This document shows, one piece after another, positions 1-7,116 of a stretch of 23,437 bases of DNA (position 1 is the first letter of the stretch; each line of letters starts with the position of its first letter). This stretch comes from Arthrobacter sp. Lineage in GTDB: Bacteria > Actinomycetota > Actinomycetes > Actinomycetales > Micrococcaceae. The translations under genes and the position numbers were made by a program. Location: positions 1 through 23,437 of the forward strand of contig JAGLBH010000007.1 of the NCBI GenBank assembly GCA_018260285.1, given 5' to 3'. The notes beneath the pieces were generated by a model. The model was not told the origin of the DNA, searched no databases, and worked only from the letters and a program-made list of their open reading frames with translations.

Positions 1-2
1 AG

Positions 3-791
3 AGCCTGACCGGCTTTGACGGCACGTCGGCCTTTTTCCAGGACGACGTCTACGCCAAGGTGAAGAATCGCCCTGAGTCCTTTGCCAAGACCGGCGTCGA
101 GAAGATCAGCGACGACTATGTCAAGGTGAACGGAACGGTCAAGCAGAAAGGCCGGGATCTCGACGCGAAGTTCACGGTGAAGAAGATCGGCGGCCAGTGG
201 AAGATCCAGCCGGGCTACACCTCCCTCATCGCGCCGAGCACCTCCTCTCTGCCCCAGGGCACGCCGGTCCTCGTCAACGGGGCGGAGTCCGGGACGAACG
301 ACCGGATCCTCACCGGCCTGCTGCCGGGCGACTACGATTTCAGCGCCAAGTCCACGAAGTACTTCACCTCGAACACCGTGACCCGCACGGTGTGGGCAGA
401 CGGAACCGATGAGGGCAGCACCGGCGCCTCGAGCCTGGTCGTCAAGGCCACCCCGGAGGCTGAGAAGGCCGTGGCCGCCGCTGTGGCCTCCACCCTGACC
501 ACGTGCGCAGAGAAGCAGGACGTGGTCACGTGCGGCTCCGCCTTCAAAGTCAAGGGGTACGACTTCACCCTGACCGACCTCAAGGTCTCCGTCAAGAAGC
601 AGCCGACGCTCCTCATCAAGTCCTCGTCCTACGACCCGAGCAGCTTCACCTTCGATACGGATACCCCGGGCACCATCCACTACGACTACAAGGCGAACGG
701 GACTCCCGATCAGCGGGACAAAGACCTGAAGCCCACGGGCCGCGTCCGGATCGGCGTCGACGGCTCCGTCAAGGAGATCAAGGTCTACTGA
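3..791 (+). CDS. C-terminal part of an exported or membrane-anchored protein (5' end outside window)
   Basis: The reading frame is open from the window edge, so the gene starts upstream; an internal GTG at 60 is probably not the true start. About 262 residues are visible. They are rich in Lys, Thr, Ser and Asp and contain no membrane segment. There are two Gly/Pro turn-containing beta-type stretches (around 'LVNGAESG' and 'LLPGDYDF') and one Cys pair 10 residues apart (TTC...VTC), which could form a disulfide outside the cell. The pattern of an NTF2-like segment followed by an 'x-VNG-x...G-x-LPG-x-Y-x-F' module recalls TcaA-type extracellular domains of zinc-ribbon membrane proteins. That family link is a weak inference from pattern only. 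The gene ends with TGA and converges on ppk2 across 45 bp with no clear terminator. Confidence 0.75.
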   Translation, partial: SLTGFDGTSAFFQDDVYAKVKNRPESFAKTGVEKISDDYVKVNGTVKQKGRDLDAKFTVKKIGGQWKIQPGYTSLIAPSTSSLPQGTPVLVNGAESGTNDRILTGLLPGDYDFSAKSTKYFTSNTVTRTVWADGTDEGSTGASSLVVKATPEAEKAVAAAVASTLTTCAEKQDVVTCGSAFKVKGYDFTLTDLKVSVKKQPTLLIKSSSYDPSSFTFDTDTPGTIHYDYKANGTPDQRDKDLKPTGRVRIGVDGSVKEIKVY

Positions 792-836
792 CCGAGATCT
801 GCCCCGCTCCTCTCTGAGTCCGCGCGGGCCGGGACG

Positions 837-1757
837 TCAGTCGTCGACGGCGTCCCGGCCGCGCTGGACGATCAGCTCGTCCGGCGCGTAGACCACTGAG
901 GTGTCCTTGTTCGGGTAGTCGAACTGGTTGAGGAAGTAGCGCATCGCGTTGAGGCGGGCGCGCTTCTTGTCATTGGACTTGATCGTGATCCACGGAGCGT
1001 GATCGGTGTCCGTGCGCTTGATCATCTCCTCCTTGGCCGCCCCGTACTCGTCCCAGCGGTCCAGGGACTCGAGGTCCATGGGGGAGAGCTTCCACTGGCG
1101 CACCGGGTCCAGCTGGCGAATCGCGAAGCGGGTGCGCTGCTCCTTCTGCGTCACGGAGAACCAGAACTTGGTCAGGTGAATGCCGGAGTCCACGAGCATC
1201 TGCTCGAAGAGCGGCACCTGCTTCATGAACTTCTCGTACTCCTCGTCCGTGCAGAAGCCCATGACGCGCTCGACGCCGGCCCGGTTGTACCAGGAGCGGT
1301 CGAAGAGGACGATCTCGCCGGCGGTGGGGAAGTGCTGGATGTAGCGCTGGAAGTACCACTGGCCCTGCTCGCGGTCACTCGGCTTGTTGAGGGCGACGAC
1401 GCGCGAGGTGCGGGGGTTCAGGTGCTCCGTGAAGCGCTTGATCGTGCCGCCCTTGCCCGCGGCGTCCCGGCCCTCGAAGACGATGATGTGCTGCTGGCCC
1501 GTGTCCTCCACCCAGTACTGGAACTTGAGGAGCTCGATCTGGAGGTAGTACTTCTCGAGCTCGTACTCGTCGCGCTCCATGCGGGCGGCGTAGGGGTAGC
1601 CCTCCTGCCAGGTCTCCACGGCGCGGCCCATGGGGTCGATGAGGTCGGGGTCATGGGTGTGCCCGTCCGAGATCGTGTATCCCTCGTTGAACATCTTGTC
1701 GATGAACTCGCGGAGGTTCTCCTTTTTGGAGTTTACGGTGAGGTCAATCTCTTTCAT
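837..1757 (-). CDS. ppk2: Polyphosphate kinase 2 (PPK2 family)
   Basis: PPK2 enzymes transfer phosphate between inorganic polyphosphate and nucleotides in the cytoplasm (NDP to NTP or the reverse), linking polyP stores to nucleotide energy. Counted from the upstream ATG at 1763, the P-loop (Walker A) is FEGRDAAGKGG at residues 96-106 and the Walker B segment IVLFDRSWYNR is at 151-161. The lid region follows with the family-typical run QLDPVRQWKLSP, then DRWDEY and the late block APWITIKSNDKKRARLN. One domain of about 306 residues fits single-domain PPK2 (class I-like). I prefer the ATG at 1757: AAGGG lies 6 nt upstream of it, whereas the same AAGGG directly abuts the ATG at 1763. The gene is monocistronic and divergent from the methyltransferase. 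Whether it favours ADP or GDP cannot be read from sequence alone. Confidence 0.95.
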   Translation of the reverse strand: MKEIDLTVNSKKENLREFIDKMFNEGYTISDGHTHDPDLIDPMGRAVETWQEGYPYAARMERDEYELEKYYLQIELLKFQYWVEDTGQQHIIVFEGRDAAGKGGTIKRFTEHLNPRTSRVVALNKPSDREQGQWYFQRYIQHFPTAGEIVLFDRSWYNRAGVERVMGFCTDEEYEKFMKQVPLFEQMLVDSGIHLTKFWFSVTQKEQRTRFAIRQLDPVRQWKLSPMDLESLDRWDEYGAAKEEMIKRTDTDHAPWITIKSNDKKRARLNAMRYFLNQFDYPNKDTSVVYAPDELIVQRGRDAVDD

Positions 1758-1809
1758 GGCCATCCCTTATGACGTGTGTGTCTCTTCGTGGTGCGTCGAG
1801 TCTGTGACC

Positions 1810-1815
1810 ATCCTA
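1810..1815 (-). promoter_or_regulatory. Candidate -10 box for ppk2
   Basis: On the minus strand this reads TAGGAT, about 50 nt upstream of the ppk2 start. No convincing -35 hexamer is seen at 16-18 bp. It lies in the 150-bp divergent spacer shared with the methyltransferase gene. Confidence 0.3.
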
Positions 1816-1866
1816 GACACGGTTCCGTGAACGGCATCTGAACAGGCCGGGGGCGGACGCCGTTCG

Positions 1867-1872
1867 TAGACT
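1867..1872 (+). promoter_or_regulatory. Candidate -10 box for the methyltransferase gene
   Basis: TAGACT, the same hexamer seen before rpsF, the DUF305 lipoprotein gene, the peptide ABC operon and the DUF2200 gene. It predicts a 5' leader of about 35 nt. No clear -35 is visible. Confidence 0.35.
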
Positions 1873-1913
1873 GCCTGTGAGACACAGCAGGCACAGGGGA
1901 GGGCTTTGCGCGC

Positions 1914-2459
1914 ATGGACTGGGAAGAGAGGTACGCCCGTTTCGGGCGGGTCTTCGGCGACCACCCGACGCCTTTCCTCTCGAGCCTCCTCGAATCCGGG
2001 TTTCTGAGTGAAGGCTTCTCGGCGGCCCTTGTTCCCGGGGACGGGTACGGGCGCAACGGGCTGGCCCTCGCGCGGGCCGGGGTGGCGGTGACCGCCTGCG
2101 ACCTCTCTCCCACCGCGGTCCGCCGAGCCGCAGAGCAGGCCCGCCGAGAGAGCCTGCCCTATGTCTCGCGGGCAGCAGACCTGGCGGACGCGAGCCAGGC
2201 AGAGGCCTTCGCGCGCAGCGTCGCCCCAGCAGACCTCCTTGCCTCTCTCTGGTTTCGCATCCCAGACGAGGCTGCCGGCTGCCGCTGGAACGCCCTGGCC
2301 TGCCGGGCGCTGCGCCCAGCGGGCGTCATCCTTGTCGTCACGGCTCAGGGCCTGGCGAGTCCTCGCGAAGAGCAGTCCCGCTGGCCGTCCGGGATCGTGT
2401 GGGAGGACCGGTCAACGACTGAGGAAACCCGGCTCATCGGCCGGCTTCCCCTGGGCTGA
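1914..2459 (+). CDS. Small class I SAM-dependent methyltransferase
   Basis: A 181-residue protein with the SAM-binding motif I ALVPGDGYGRNG at residues 38-49 and the acidic end of strand beta-2, ACDLS, at 61-65, as in class I (Rossmann-fold) methyltransferases of the tellurite/thiopurine-like Methyltransf_25 type. The C-terminal half keeps a motif-IV-like stretch (PADLLASLWFRIP) and a motif-VI-like stretch (LACRALRPAGVILVVT). The N-terminus 'WEERYARFGRVFGDHP' is typical of small-molecule methyltransferases of this group. The substrate cannot be predicted. AGGGGAGGG lies about 10 nt before the ATG, and no in-frame start exists close upstream. It is monocistronic and followed by a GC-rich hairpin. 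Confidence 0.85.
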   Translation: MDWEERYARFGRVFGDHPTPFLSSLLESGFLSEGFSAALVPGDGYGRNGLALARAGVAVTACDLSPTAVRRAAEQARRESLPYVSRAADLADASQAEAFARSVAPADLLASLWFRIPDEAAGCRWNALACRALRPAGVILVVTAQGLASPREEQSRWPSGIVWEDRSTTEETRLIGRLPLG

Positions 2460-2461
2460 CG

Positions 2462-2494
2462 CCGCCCCTCGGCCGCCCTGCGGGGCAGGGGCGG
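2462..2494 (+). terminator. GC-rich hairpin after the methyltransferase gene
   Basis: CCGCCCCT (2462-2469) pairs perfectly with AGGGGCGG (2487-2494), and an inner stem CCGC/GCGG (2473-2476 with 2480-2483) lies in the loop. It starts 3 nt after the stop codon and has no U-tract, as is common for actinobacterial terminators. Confidence 0.5.
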
Positions 2495-2544
2495 TGTGCG
2501 GGACGGCCCCGCCGTCGTCGTTCTCGGGGAGAAAACGGAAATGA

Positions 2545-2550
2545 TAGACT
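2545..2550 (+). promoter_or_regulatory. Candidate -10 box of the rpsF operon
   Basis: TAGACT preceded by an A-rich spacer (GAGAAAACGGAAATGA). It predicts a leader of about 115 nt that contains the SD-masking hairpin at 2619-2661. The -35 region is not recognisable. Confidence 0.4.
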
Positions 2551-2618
2551 GAAAGACCGGCGCGTTCGCGTGCCCGGACGTTCCATGACGCCCGGGTGAG
2601 CGCGCCAGCACAACTGAA

Positions 2619-2661
2619 CCTCCTGTTGCGGAAAGACCGCGACCGTTTAGCCCGAAGGAGG
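2619..2661 (+). promoter_or_regulatory. rpsF leader hairpin that masks the Shine-Dalgarno (S6:S18-type autoregulatory element)
   Basis: CCTCCT at 2619-2624 is the exact complement of the ribosome-binding site AGGAGG at 2656-2661. Between them GTTGCGG (2625-2631) pairs with CCGCGAC (2637-2643) around the loop AAAGA, leaving a large 3'-side bulge (2644-2655) and a CCG at 2643-2645. A stem with an asymmetric 3' bulge carrying CCG in front of rpsF is the known layout of the mRNA element bound by the S6:S18 complex. The pairing is seen directly; regulation by S6:S18 is inferred from the family. Confidence 0.6.
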
Positions 2662-2670
2662 TGGGTTCAC

Positions 2671-2982
2671 ATGCGTGCATACGAGCTCATGACCCTGATC
2701 GACCCTGAGGTCGACGAGCGCACAGTCCAGCCGACGATCGAAAAGTTCCTCACCGTTGTCACCAACGGTGGCGGCACTGTCGACAAGATCGACATCTGGG
2801 GCCGTCGTCGCCTTGCGTACGACATCCAGAAGAAGAACGAGGCCATTTACGTGGTCGTCAACTTCACGGCGGAGCCCGCTGTTGCGGCCGAGCTTGATCG
2901 CCAGCTGTCTCTCTCCGAGACGATCATGCGCACCAAGATCATCCGCCCGGAGGATCAGAAGATCGTCGCTGACGCTGAATAA
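2671..2982 (+). CDS. rpsF: 30S ribosomal protein S6
   Basis: 103 residues beginning [20 protein letters not shown], with the S6 ferredoxin-like pattern including [34 protein letters not shown]6 binds S18 on the platform of the 30S subunit. The ATG at 2671 is set by AGGAGG 9 nt upstream. A more upstream in-frame GTG (2596) would place a translated extension across the leader hairpin and matches no S6. First gene of the operon rpsF-ssb-rpsR-rplI. Codon use is biased to GTT/GCT/ATC/AAG, typical of highly expressed genes. The spacer to ssb is 37 bp. Confidence 0.98.
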   Translation: MRAYELMTLIDPEVDERTVQPTIEKFLTVVTNGGGTVDKIDIWGRRRLAYDIQKKNEAIYVVVNFTAEPAVAAELDRQLSLSETIMRTKIIRPEDQKIVADAE

Positions 2983-3019
2983 GCGACTTCTTCCCACCGA
3001 AACACCGTAGGAGCACATC

Positions 3020-3559
3020 ATGGCAGGCGAAACCGTCATCACCGTGGTCGGAAACCTGACTGCAGATCCCGAACTTCGATTCACCCCCTCGGGCTCTGCT
3101 GTCGCGAACTTCACGATCGCCTCGACGCCCCGCACGTTCGATCGCCAGTCCAATGAGTGGAAGGACGGGGAAACCCTGTTCTTGCGCGCATCGATCTGGC
3201 GGGACGCTGCCGAGAATGTCGCGGAGACCCTCACGAAGGGCACCCGCGTCATCGCTCAGGGCCGTCTCCGGACGCGCTCCTACGAAACCAAGGAAGGCGA
3301 GAAGCGCACGTCGATGGAACTCGACGTTGACGAGATCGGTCCTTCCCTGCGGTACGCATCCGCGTCCGTGAAGCGCACCCAGCGTTCAGCTGGCGGCGGC
3401 AACTTCAACGGAGGCGGCGGCGCCCCGCAGAGCGGCGGCGGGAACTGGGGAGCACCCCCGGCCCAGACGCAGCAGCCGGCAAGCGACCCGTGGGCAACCC
3501 CGGGCGCCAACACCGGCGGATGGGGCAACGGCCCGGACATGTCCGAGCCGCCTTTCTAA
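3020..3559 (+). CDS. ssb: Single-stranded DNA-binding protein
   Basis: 179 residues. The OB-fold spans residues 1-115 (start [25 protein letters not shown], later [31 protein letters not shown]). A flexible Gly/Gln/Pro-rich linker covers about 123-170, and the acidic-aromatic tail MSEPPF is the partner-docking tip that recruits replication and repair proteins. SSB coats single-stranded DNA at forks; its place between rpsF and rpsR is the usual bacterial order. GTAGGAG sits 6-7 nt before the ATG. The tail has only one acidic residue before PPF, weaker than the DDDIPF of E. coli but normal for actinobacteria. Confidence 0.98.
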   Translation: MAGETVITVVGNLTADPELRFTPSGSAVANFTIASTPRTFDRQSNEWKDGETLFLRASIWRDAAENVAETLTKGTRVIAQGRLRTRSYETKEGEKRTSMELDVDEIGPSLRYASASVKRTQRSAGGGNFNGGGGAPQSGGGNWGAPPAQTQQPASDPWATPGANTGGWGNGPDMSEPPF

Positions 3560-3611
3560 AGGGCGCCTTCCACCACATGACACAGGGGTCCTCCGTGGCC
3601 CCACCACCATC

Positions 3612-3632
3612 CCGTGGACAATGACCACGGGC
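3612..3632 (+). promoter_or_regulatory. Small hairpin in the ssb-rpsR spacer
   Basis: CCCGTGG (3612-3618), loop ACAATGA, CCACGGG (3626-3632): a perfect 7-bp stem ending 25 nt before the rpsR start. It could be a processing or attenuation site separating ssb and rpsR output. No U-tract follows, so it is probably not a full terminator. Confidence 0.35.
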
Positions 3633-3657
3633 TCCAACAAGATTGAGGAGCACCACG

Positions 3658-3897
3658 ATGGCTAAGGCTGAACTCCGCAAGCCCAAACCAAAGTCCAACC
3701 CCCTGAAGGCCGCTGACATCACCGTCATCGACTACAAGGACGTCGCCCTTCTCCGCAAGTTCATTTCTGAGCGCGGAAAGATCCGTGCGCGTCGCGTCAC
3801 GGGCGTCACTGTTCAGGAGCAGCGCAAGATTGCCCAGGCAATCAAGAACGCTCGCGAAGTCGCATTGCTGCCGTACTCCGGCGCAGGCCGCGGCTAA
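3658..3897 (+). CDS. rpsR: 30S ribosomal protein S18
   Basis: 79 residues beginning [42 protein letters not shown], followed by the conserved [30 protein letters not shown]18 pairs with S6 on the 30S platform. GAGGAG lies 6 nt before the ATG at 3658; a TTG at 3643 is in frame but overlaps this SD and is rejected. There is no Cys, so this is a zinc-independent (C-minus) form; some actinobacteria carry a second, zinc-binding S18 elsewhere. Spacing to rplI is 20 bp with its own SD. Confidence 0.97.
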   Translation: MAKAELRKPKPKSNPLKAADITVIDYKDVALLRKFISERGKIRARRVTGVTVQEQRKIAQAIKNAREVALLPYSGAGRG

Positions 3898-3917
3898 GGG
3901 AGAGGGAGAGAACCACT

Positions 3918-4367
3918 ATGGCAAAGCTCATTCTGACCCACGAAGTGACCGGTCTCGGCACTGCTGGCGACGTTGTCGAGGTCAAGAACGGTTACGCACG
4001 TAACTACCTTCTTCCCCGCGGCTTCGCTCTCACCTGGACGAAGGGTGGCGAGAAGCAGGTCGAAGAGATCCGCGCCGCTCGCGAAGCCCGCGCCGTTGCA
4101 TCCCTCGAGGACGCAAAGGCACTCGCGGCCAAGCTTCAGGAAGCCCCGGTTTCCCTGAAGGTCAAGGCTGGCGACTCCGGCCGCCTCTTTGGCAAGGTCA
4201 AGGCCGCCGATGTCGCTGCAGCTGTTGAGGCCGCTGGCCTCGGCAAGCTCGACAAGCGCACGATCGAGCTGGACGACGTCAAGTCGCTCGGCACCCACTC
4301 GGCAACCGTTCGTCTCCACGAGTCGGTTTCCGCAGCGATCAAGCTCAACGTCATCGCTGGCAAGTAG
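3918..4367 (+). CDS. rplI: 50S ribosomal protein L9
   Basis: 149 residues. The N-terminal rRNA-binding domain (1-50) carries the L9 signature [23 protein letters not shown] long connecting helix follows ([22 protein letters not shown]), and the C-terminal domain has [17 protein letters not shown] and the end [23 protein letters not shown]9 sits near the L1 stalk and helps maintain reading frame. It is the last gene of the operon, followed by a strong terminator. Confidence 0.98.
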   Translation: MAKLILTHEVTGLGTAGDVVEVKNGYARNYLLPRGFALTWTKGGEKQVEEIRAAREARAVASLEDAKALAAKLQEAPVSLKVKAGDSGRLFGKVKAADVAAAVEAAGLGKLDKRTIELDDVKSLGTHSATVRLHESVSAAIKLNVIAGK

Positions 4368-4400
4368 GCAACTGCTCGGGCCCCGTGCCCGCAGCTGAAA

Positions 4401-4435
4401 GGCTCCCTCTCGGTTCGCCGAGGGGGAGTCTTTTT
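4401..4435 (+). terminator. Intrinsic terminator of the rpsF-rplI operon
   Basis: A 13-bp stem (4401-4413 with 4418-4430, two G-U pairs), the ultra-stable UUCG tetraloop (4414-4417) and a run of five T (4431-4435). It is the most canonical terminator in the window. Confidence 0.93.
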
Positions 4436-4821
4436 GTGTGCCTGGGGCTGGGCGGGGGAGCGAGGGAGGCAGGGGGGGACGGCGGGGACGAGGACTTTGA
4501 GAAGGGGCGGCCTGTTGCTTGTCCGTGCTGCTTTGCTGTGTTCCGTTGCCGGGCTCCTCGCCGAAGCCGCGCAGCTCCGACCCCAGGGGGCTGTTCCCCT
4601 CCGGGGCCGATCCAGATGACGGCCGCCTTCTCCAGATCACGGACACCTTCGGCTCGATTTCCGCGGATCCGGGCCTGAAGGAGGCCGTGGTCTGGACAAG
4701 GCGGCCAAACGGTGGACGCTGCCCGGCGAGGAGACGCGCGGAGGGTGTGAAGAGACGCTGCGGAGGCCTGCTCCTGTGGGGAGGGTGGGCATTGCGGCGC
4801 ACAGCGTTGTCGGCTCACCCG
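4436..4821. other. About 390 bp without a convincing gene
   Basis: The stretch starts with a G-rich tract (4443-4490, several GGG/GGGG runs). Open frames exist on both strands, but none has a good SD, a recognisable domain or the expected third-position GC pattern. A plus-strand frame through about 4600-4857 contains a normal-looking stretch (RLLQITDTFGSISADPGLKEAVVW) and ends in the left arm of the inverted repeat at 4822. It could be the relic of a decayed gene, but I do not recognise it. Confidence 0.5.
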
Positions 4822-4880
4822 GATTTTGGGGCGAAGGGGGCGGCTCAGCGGTCGTGAGCCGCCCCCTTCGCCCCAAAATC
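4822..4880. terminator. Perfect 26-bp inverted repeat at the 3' end of the vanZ-like gene
   Basis: The left arm 4822-4847 and right arm 4855-4880 are exact reverse complements around the 7-nt loop GCGGTCG. The right arm lies inside the coding end of the vanZ-like gene, and its stop codon (4845-4847) is in the left arm. There is no separate U-tract, but each arm carries A/T-rich outer ends (GATTTT...AAAATC). It probably works as a terminator in both directions. Confidence 0.7.
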
Positions 4881-5261
4881 CTGGGAGGGACGGGAGGTGC
4901 GGGAAGCGGCGAGGAGGAGAGCGGCCAGGACGCCGAGGATGTCCGCCAGGGCGTCCCCCCAGGACCCGTCCCGGTTGGGCAGGAAAGCCCCCTGGATCAC
5001 TTCAGAGAGGACTGCGTGGAGGATGAAGACAGAGCCAAGCAGCCTGGGGGAGACCCCTGTCAGACGAAAGAGGAAGACGGGAGCCGCGAAGAGCAGGAAG
5101 TGAACCACCTTGTCCTCCCCCTCGAAGAAGGAGGGGAGTGAGGACGAGTCAGGGGCAGGGTTGTAGAGCCCATAGAGCTGGAGGGCCAGGGCGGCGAACG
5201 CTGCGATGAGCAGAAGGGTTCGGGCAGGCGCGTGGGTCGGGCGATCGGGGGAATGGGGCAT
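4845..5261 (-). CDS. VanZ-like family membrane protein
   Basis: 138 residues with the VanZ-like layout: TM1 (about 13-32, LLLIAAFAALALQLYGLY), DKVVHFLLFAAPVFLFRL as TM2 (about 50-67), HAVLSEVIQ after a third hydrophobic stretch, and the family motif SWGDALADILGVLAALLL as the last helix. VanZ-like proteins are small membrane proteins linked to teicoplanin resistance in the founding member; most have unknown roles. The last residues (DFGAKGAAHDR) are encoded by the 26-bp inverted repeat and are not conserved family sequence, suggesting the original end was replaced. No SD is present; the -10 box TACAAT ends 6 nt before the ATG, implying a leaderless mRNA. Confidence 0.88.
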   Translation of the reverse strand: MPHSPDRPTHAPARTLLLIAAFAALALQLYGLYNPAPDSSSLPSFFEGEDKVVHFLLFAAPVFLFRLTGVSPRLLGSVFILHAVLSEVIQGAFLPNRDGSWGDALADILGVLAALLLAASRTSRPSQDFGAKGAAHDR

Positions 5262-5267
5262 GTCTGC

Positions 5268-5273
5268 ATTGTA
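5268..5273 (-). promoter_or_regulatory. -10 box giving a leaderless vanZ-like transcript
   Basis: The minus strand reads TACAAT, and the seventh base downstream is the A of the ATG at 5261, so transcription should begin at the start codon. No SD is present. A poor -35 (TTACCC at 5293-5298) lies 19 bp upstream of it. Confidence 0.6.
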
Positions 5274-5317
5274 TGAAGGGGAGGTGACGCCCGGGTAACC
5301 GGGTAGTTATCACCCGT

Positions 5318-5605
5318 TGTGTATAACTTCTGTGGATAACAGCCTCATCAATTGTGGACAACTCGATCTAGTGCAGATCCCACCCTGTGTCAAACGAGGG
5401 AGACCGGGGTGCCCTGAGTGGTGCCCCCATTCCCAGCGTTGGGTTGTCCACAGACAAAAACCCATAAAAACCCCGGGAAATCAAGGGATTGAATCACACG
5501 AACGATCTTGTCCACAGCCAGTGCCCACAGGTATGCACACGACACGCCGCAGTATCCACACCCCTGGAGCGGCGTGTGTGGATAATTTCCCGCACCTGTG
5601 GACAA
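5318..5605. other. DnaA-box cluster between the vanZ-like gene and dnaB
   Basis: Six exact TTRTCCACA nonamers: minus strand at 5331-5339, 5353-5361, 5577-5585 and 5597-5605; plus strand at 5444-5452 and 5508-5516. Two more have one mismatch: 5318-5326 minus (TTATACACA) and 5552-5560 plus (GTATCCACA). A/T-rich DNA lies between them (5454-5470, ACAAAAACCCATAAAAA). The boxes fill 288 bp of the 484-bp spacer between divergent genes. TTGTCCACA/TTATCCACA is the known DnaA site in actinobacteria. It could control dnaB, titrate DnaA, or be part of an origin-like region; no dnaA or dnaN is present in this window. Confidence 0.85.
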
Positions 5606-5677
5606 CTTACCGCGTTCTCCCCGCCCGCTCGGCCCTCTCACGGAGGCTGTGACAGGGGCAAACAGCTCGGGCCGACC

Positions 5678-5683
5678 TAGAAT
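5678..5683 (+). promoter_or_regulatory. Candidate -10 box of dnaB
   Basis: TAGAAT, 62 nt before the dnaB ATG and 72 bp downstream of the last DnaA box, so DnaA bound there would sit just upstream of RNA polymerase. The -35 is not recognisable. Confidence 0.4.
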
Positions 5684-5745
5684 CTTAAGAGCTGGCGCGC
5701 GGCCTCTCTCCTGGCGAGGCGTGCAGCACGAGGGATGGAGTCACC

Positions 5746-7116
5746 ATGTCAGAGTTCAACGGAAGCAGCGCGTCCCACGGGCGAACCCCGCCGCAGGATC
5801 TCAACGCCGAGGAGTCGGTGCTCGGCGGAATGCTCCTGTCCAAGGACGCCATCGCGGACTGCGTGGAGGTGCTCCGCGGCAACGACTTCTATCTCCCCAA
5901 GCATGAGGCGATCTACGAGGCGATCATCGACCTCTACGGCCACGGAGAGCCGGCCGATGCCGTCACTGTGGCAGACCAGCTGCAGAAGAACGGGGAGCTG
6001 CAGAAGGTCGGCGGTGCCACGTACCTGCACCACCTCATCCAGTCGGTGCCGACGGCGGCCAACGCCAACTTCTACGCGGAGATCGTCCGGGAGCGCTCGG
6101 TGCTGCGCAAGCTCGTCGAGGCAGGCACCCGCATTGTCCAGATGGGCTACGGCACGGACGGCGAGGTCGAGGACATCGTCAACCAGGCCCAGGCAGAGGT
6201 CTACCAGGTGGCAGAGCGCCGCTCCACGGAGGACTACGTGCGACTCAACGAGTTCATGGAGTCCGCCGTGGACGAGATCGAGGCTGCCGGTGAGCGCGGC
6301 GAGGGCATGACGGGCGTCCCGACGGGCTTCTACGACCTGGATGATCTGACCCACGGCCTCCACGGAGGCCAGATGATCGTCATCGCAGCGCGCCCCGCCG
6401 TCGGAAAATCGACGTTCGCCCTGGACTTCGCCCGCTCGGCCGCGATCCGGCACGGCCTGACCACCGTCTTCTTCTCGCTCGAGATGGGCCGCAACGAGAT
6501 CGGGATGCGCCTGCTCTCCGCGGAGGCCTCCATCCCGCTGCAGAACCTGCGCAAGGGCACGGTGAACTCGGAGGAGTGGTCCAAGATCGCCCAGACGCTC
6601 GGCGAGCTCAACGAGGCCCCGCTCTTCATCGACGACTCCCCGAACATGTCCCTCATGGAGATCCGGGCCAAGTGCCGCCGGCTCAAGCAGAAGCACGACC
6701 TCAAGCTCATCGTCCTCGACTACCTCCAGCTCATGAGCTCGGGCAAGCGCGTGGAGTCCCGCCAGCAGGAGGTCTCGGAGTTCTCGCGCTCGCTCAAGCT
6801 CCTCGCGAAGGAGCTCGACGTGCCGCTCATCGCGCTCTCGCAGCTCAACCGCGGGTCCGAGCAGCGCACGGACAAGAAGCCCATGGTCAGCGACCTCCGA
6901 GAGAGCGGCTCGATCGAGCAGGACGCCGACATGGTGATCCTCCTCCATCGCGAGGACATCTATGACAAGGAGTCCCCGCGGGCCGGCGAGGCGGACGTGA
7001 TCGTGGCCAAGCACCGCAACGGCCCGACGAAGACGATCACCGTGGCCTTCCAGGGCCACTACTCGCGCTTCAACAACATGTCTCCCGCGGCGGACGGCGG
7101 GGGAAGCGGCTTCTGA
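5746..7116 (+). CDS. dnaB: Replicative DNA helicase DnaB
   Basis: 456 residues, the usual length. The N-terminal collar domain (about 14-115) starts PPQDLNAEESVLGGMLLS. A linker helix (about 160-190) leads to the RecA-like motor domain, with Walker A ARPAVGKST at 215-223, SLEMG with catalytic Glu at 246, Walker B LIVLDYLQLM at 321-330, ALSQLNRG at 363-370, and the late KHRNGPTKT with the arginine-finger region near 424. The hexamer unwinds DNA at the fork in the cytoplasm and binds primase. No intein interrupts it, although actinobacterial dnaB genes often carry one. An AGGGATGGAG-type weak SD precedes the ATG. Its promoter region holds the DnaA-box cluster. Confidence 0.98.
   Translation: MSEFNGSSASHGRTPPQDLNAEESVLGGMLLSKDAIADCVEVLRGNDFYLPKHEAIYEAIIDLYGHGEPADAVTVADQLQKNGELQKVGGATYLHHLIQSVPTAANANFYAEIVRERSVLRKLVEAGTRIVQMGYGTDGEVEDIVNQAQAEVYQVAERRSTEDYVRLNEFMESAVDEIEAAGERGEGMTGVPTGFYDLDDLTHGLHGGQMIVIAARPAVGKSTFALDFARSAAIRHGLTTVFFSLEMGRNEIGMRLLSAEASIPLQNLRKGTVNSEEWSKIAQTLGELNEAPLFIDDSPNMSLMEIRAKCRRLKQKHDLKLIVLDYLQLMSSGKRVESRQQEVSEFSRSLKLLAKELDVPLIALSQLNRGSEQRTDKKPMVSDLRESGSIEQDADMVILLHREDIYDKESPRAGEADVIVAKHRNGPTKTITVAFQGHYSRFNNMSPAADGGGSGF

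Noticed and set aside
5318..5605. The chromosomal oriC itself
   Set aside because: The box density fits, but dnaA, dnaN and rpmH are not in the window, so I call it only a DnaA-box cluster.
6370..6730. Intein in dnaB
   Set aside because: The Walker A to Walker B region has normal length and no splicing motifs.
5749..7059. Minus-strand open frame opposite dnaB
   Set aside because: Shadow of dnaB codon bias; dnaB itself has all helicase motifs.
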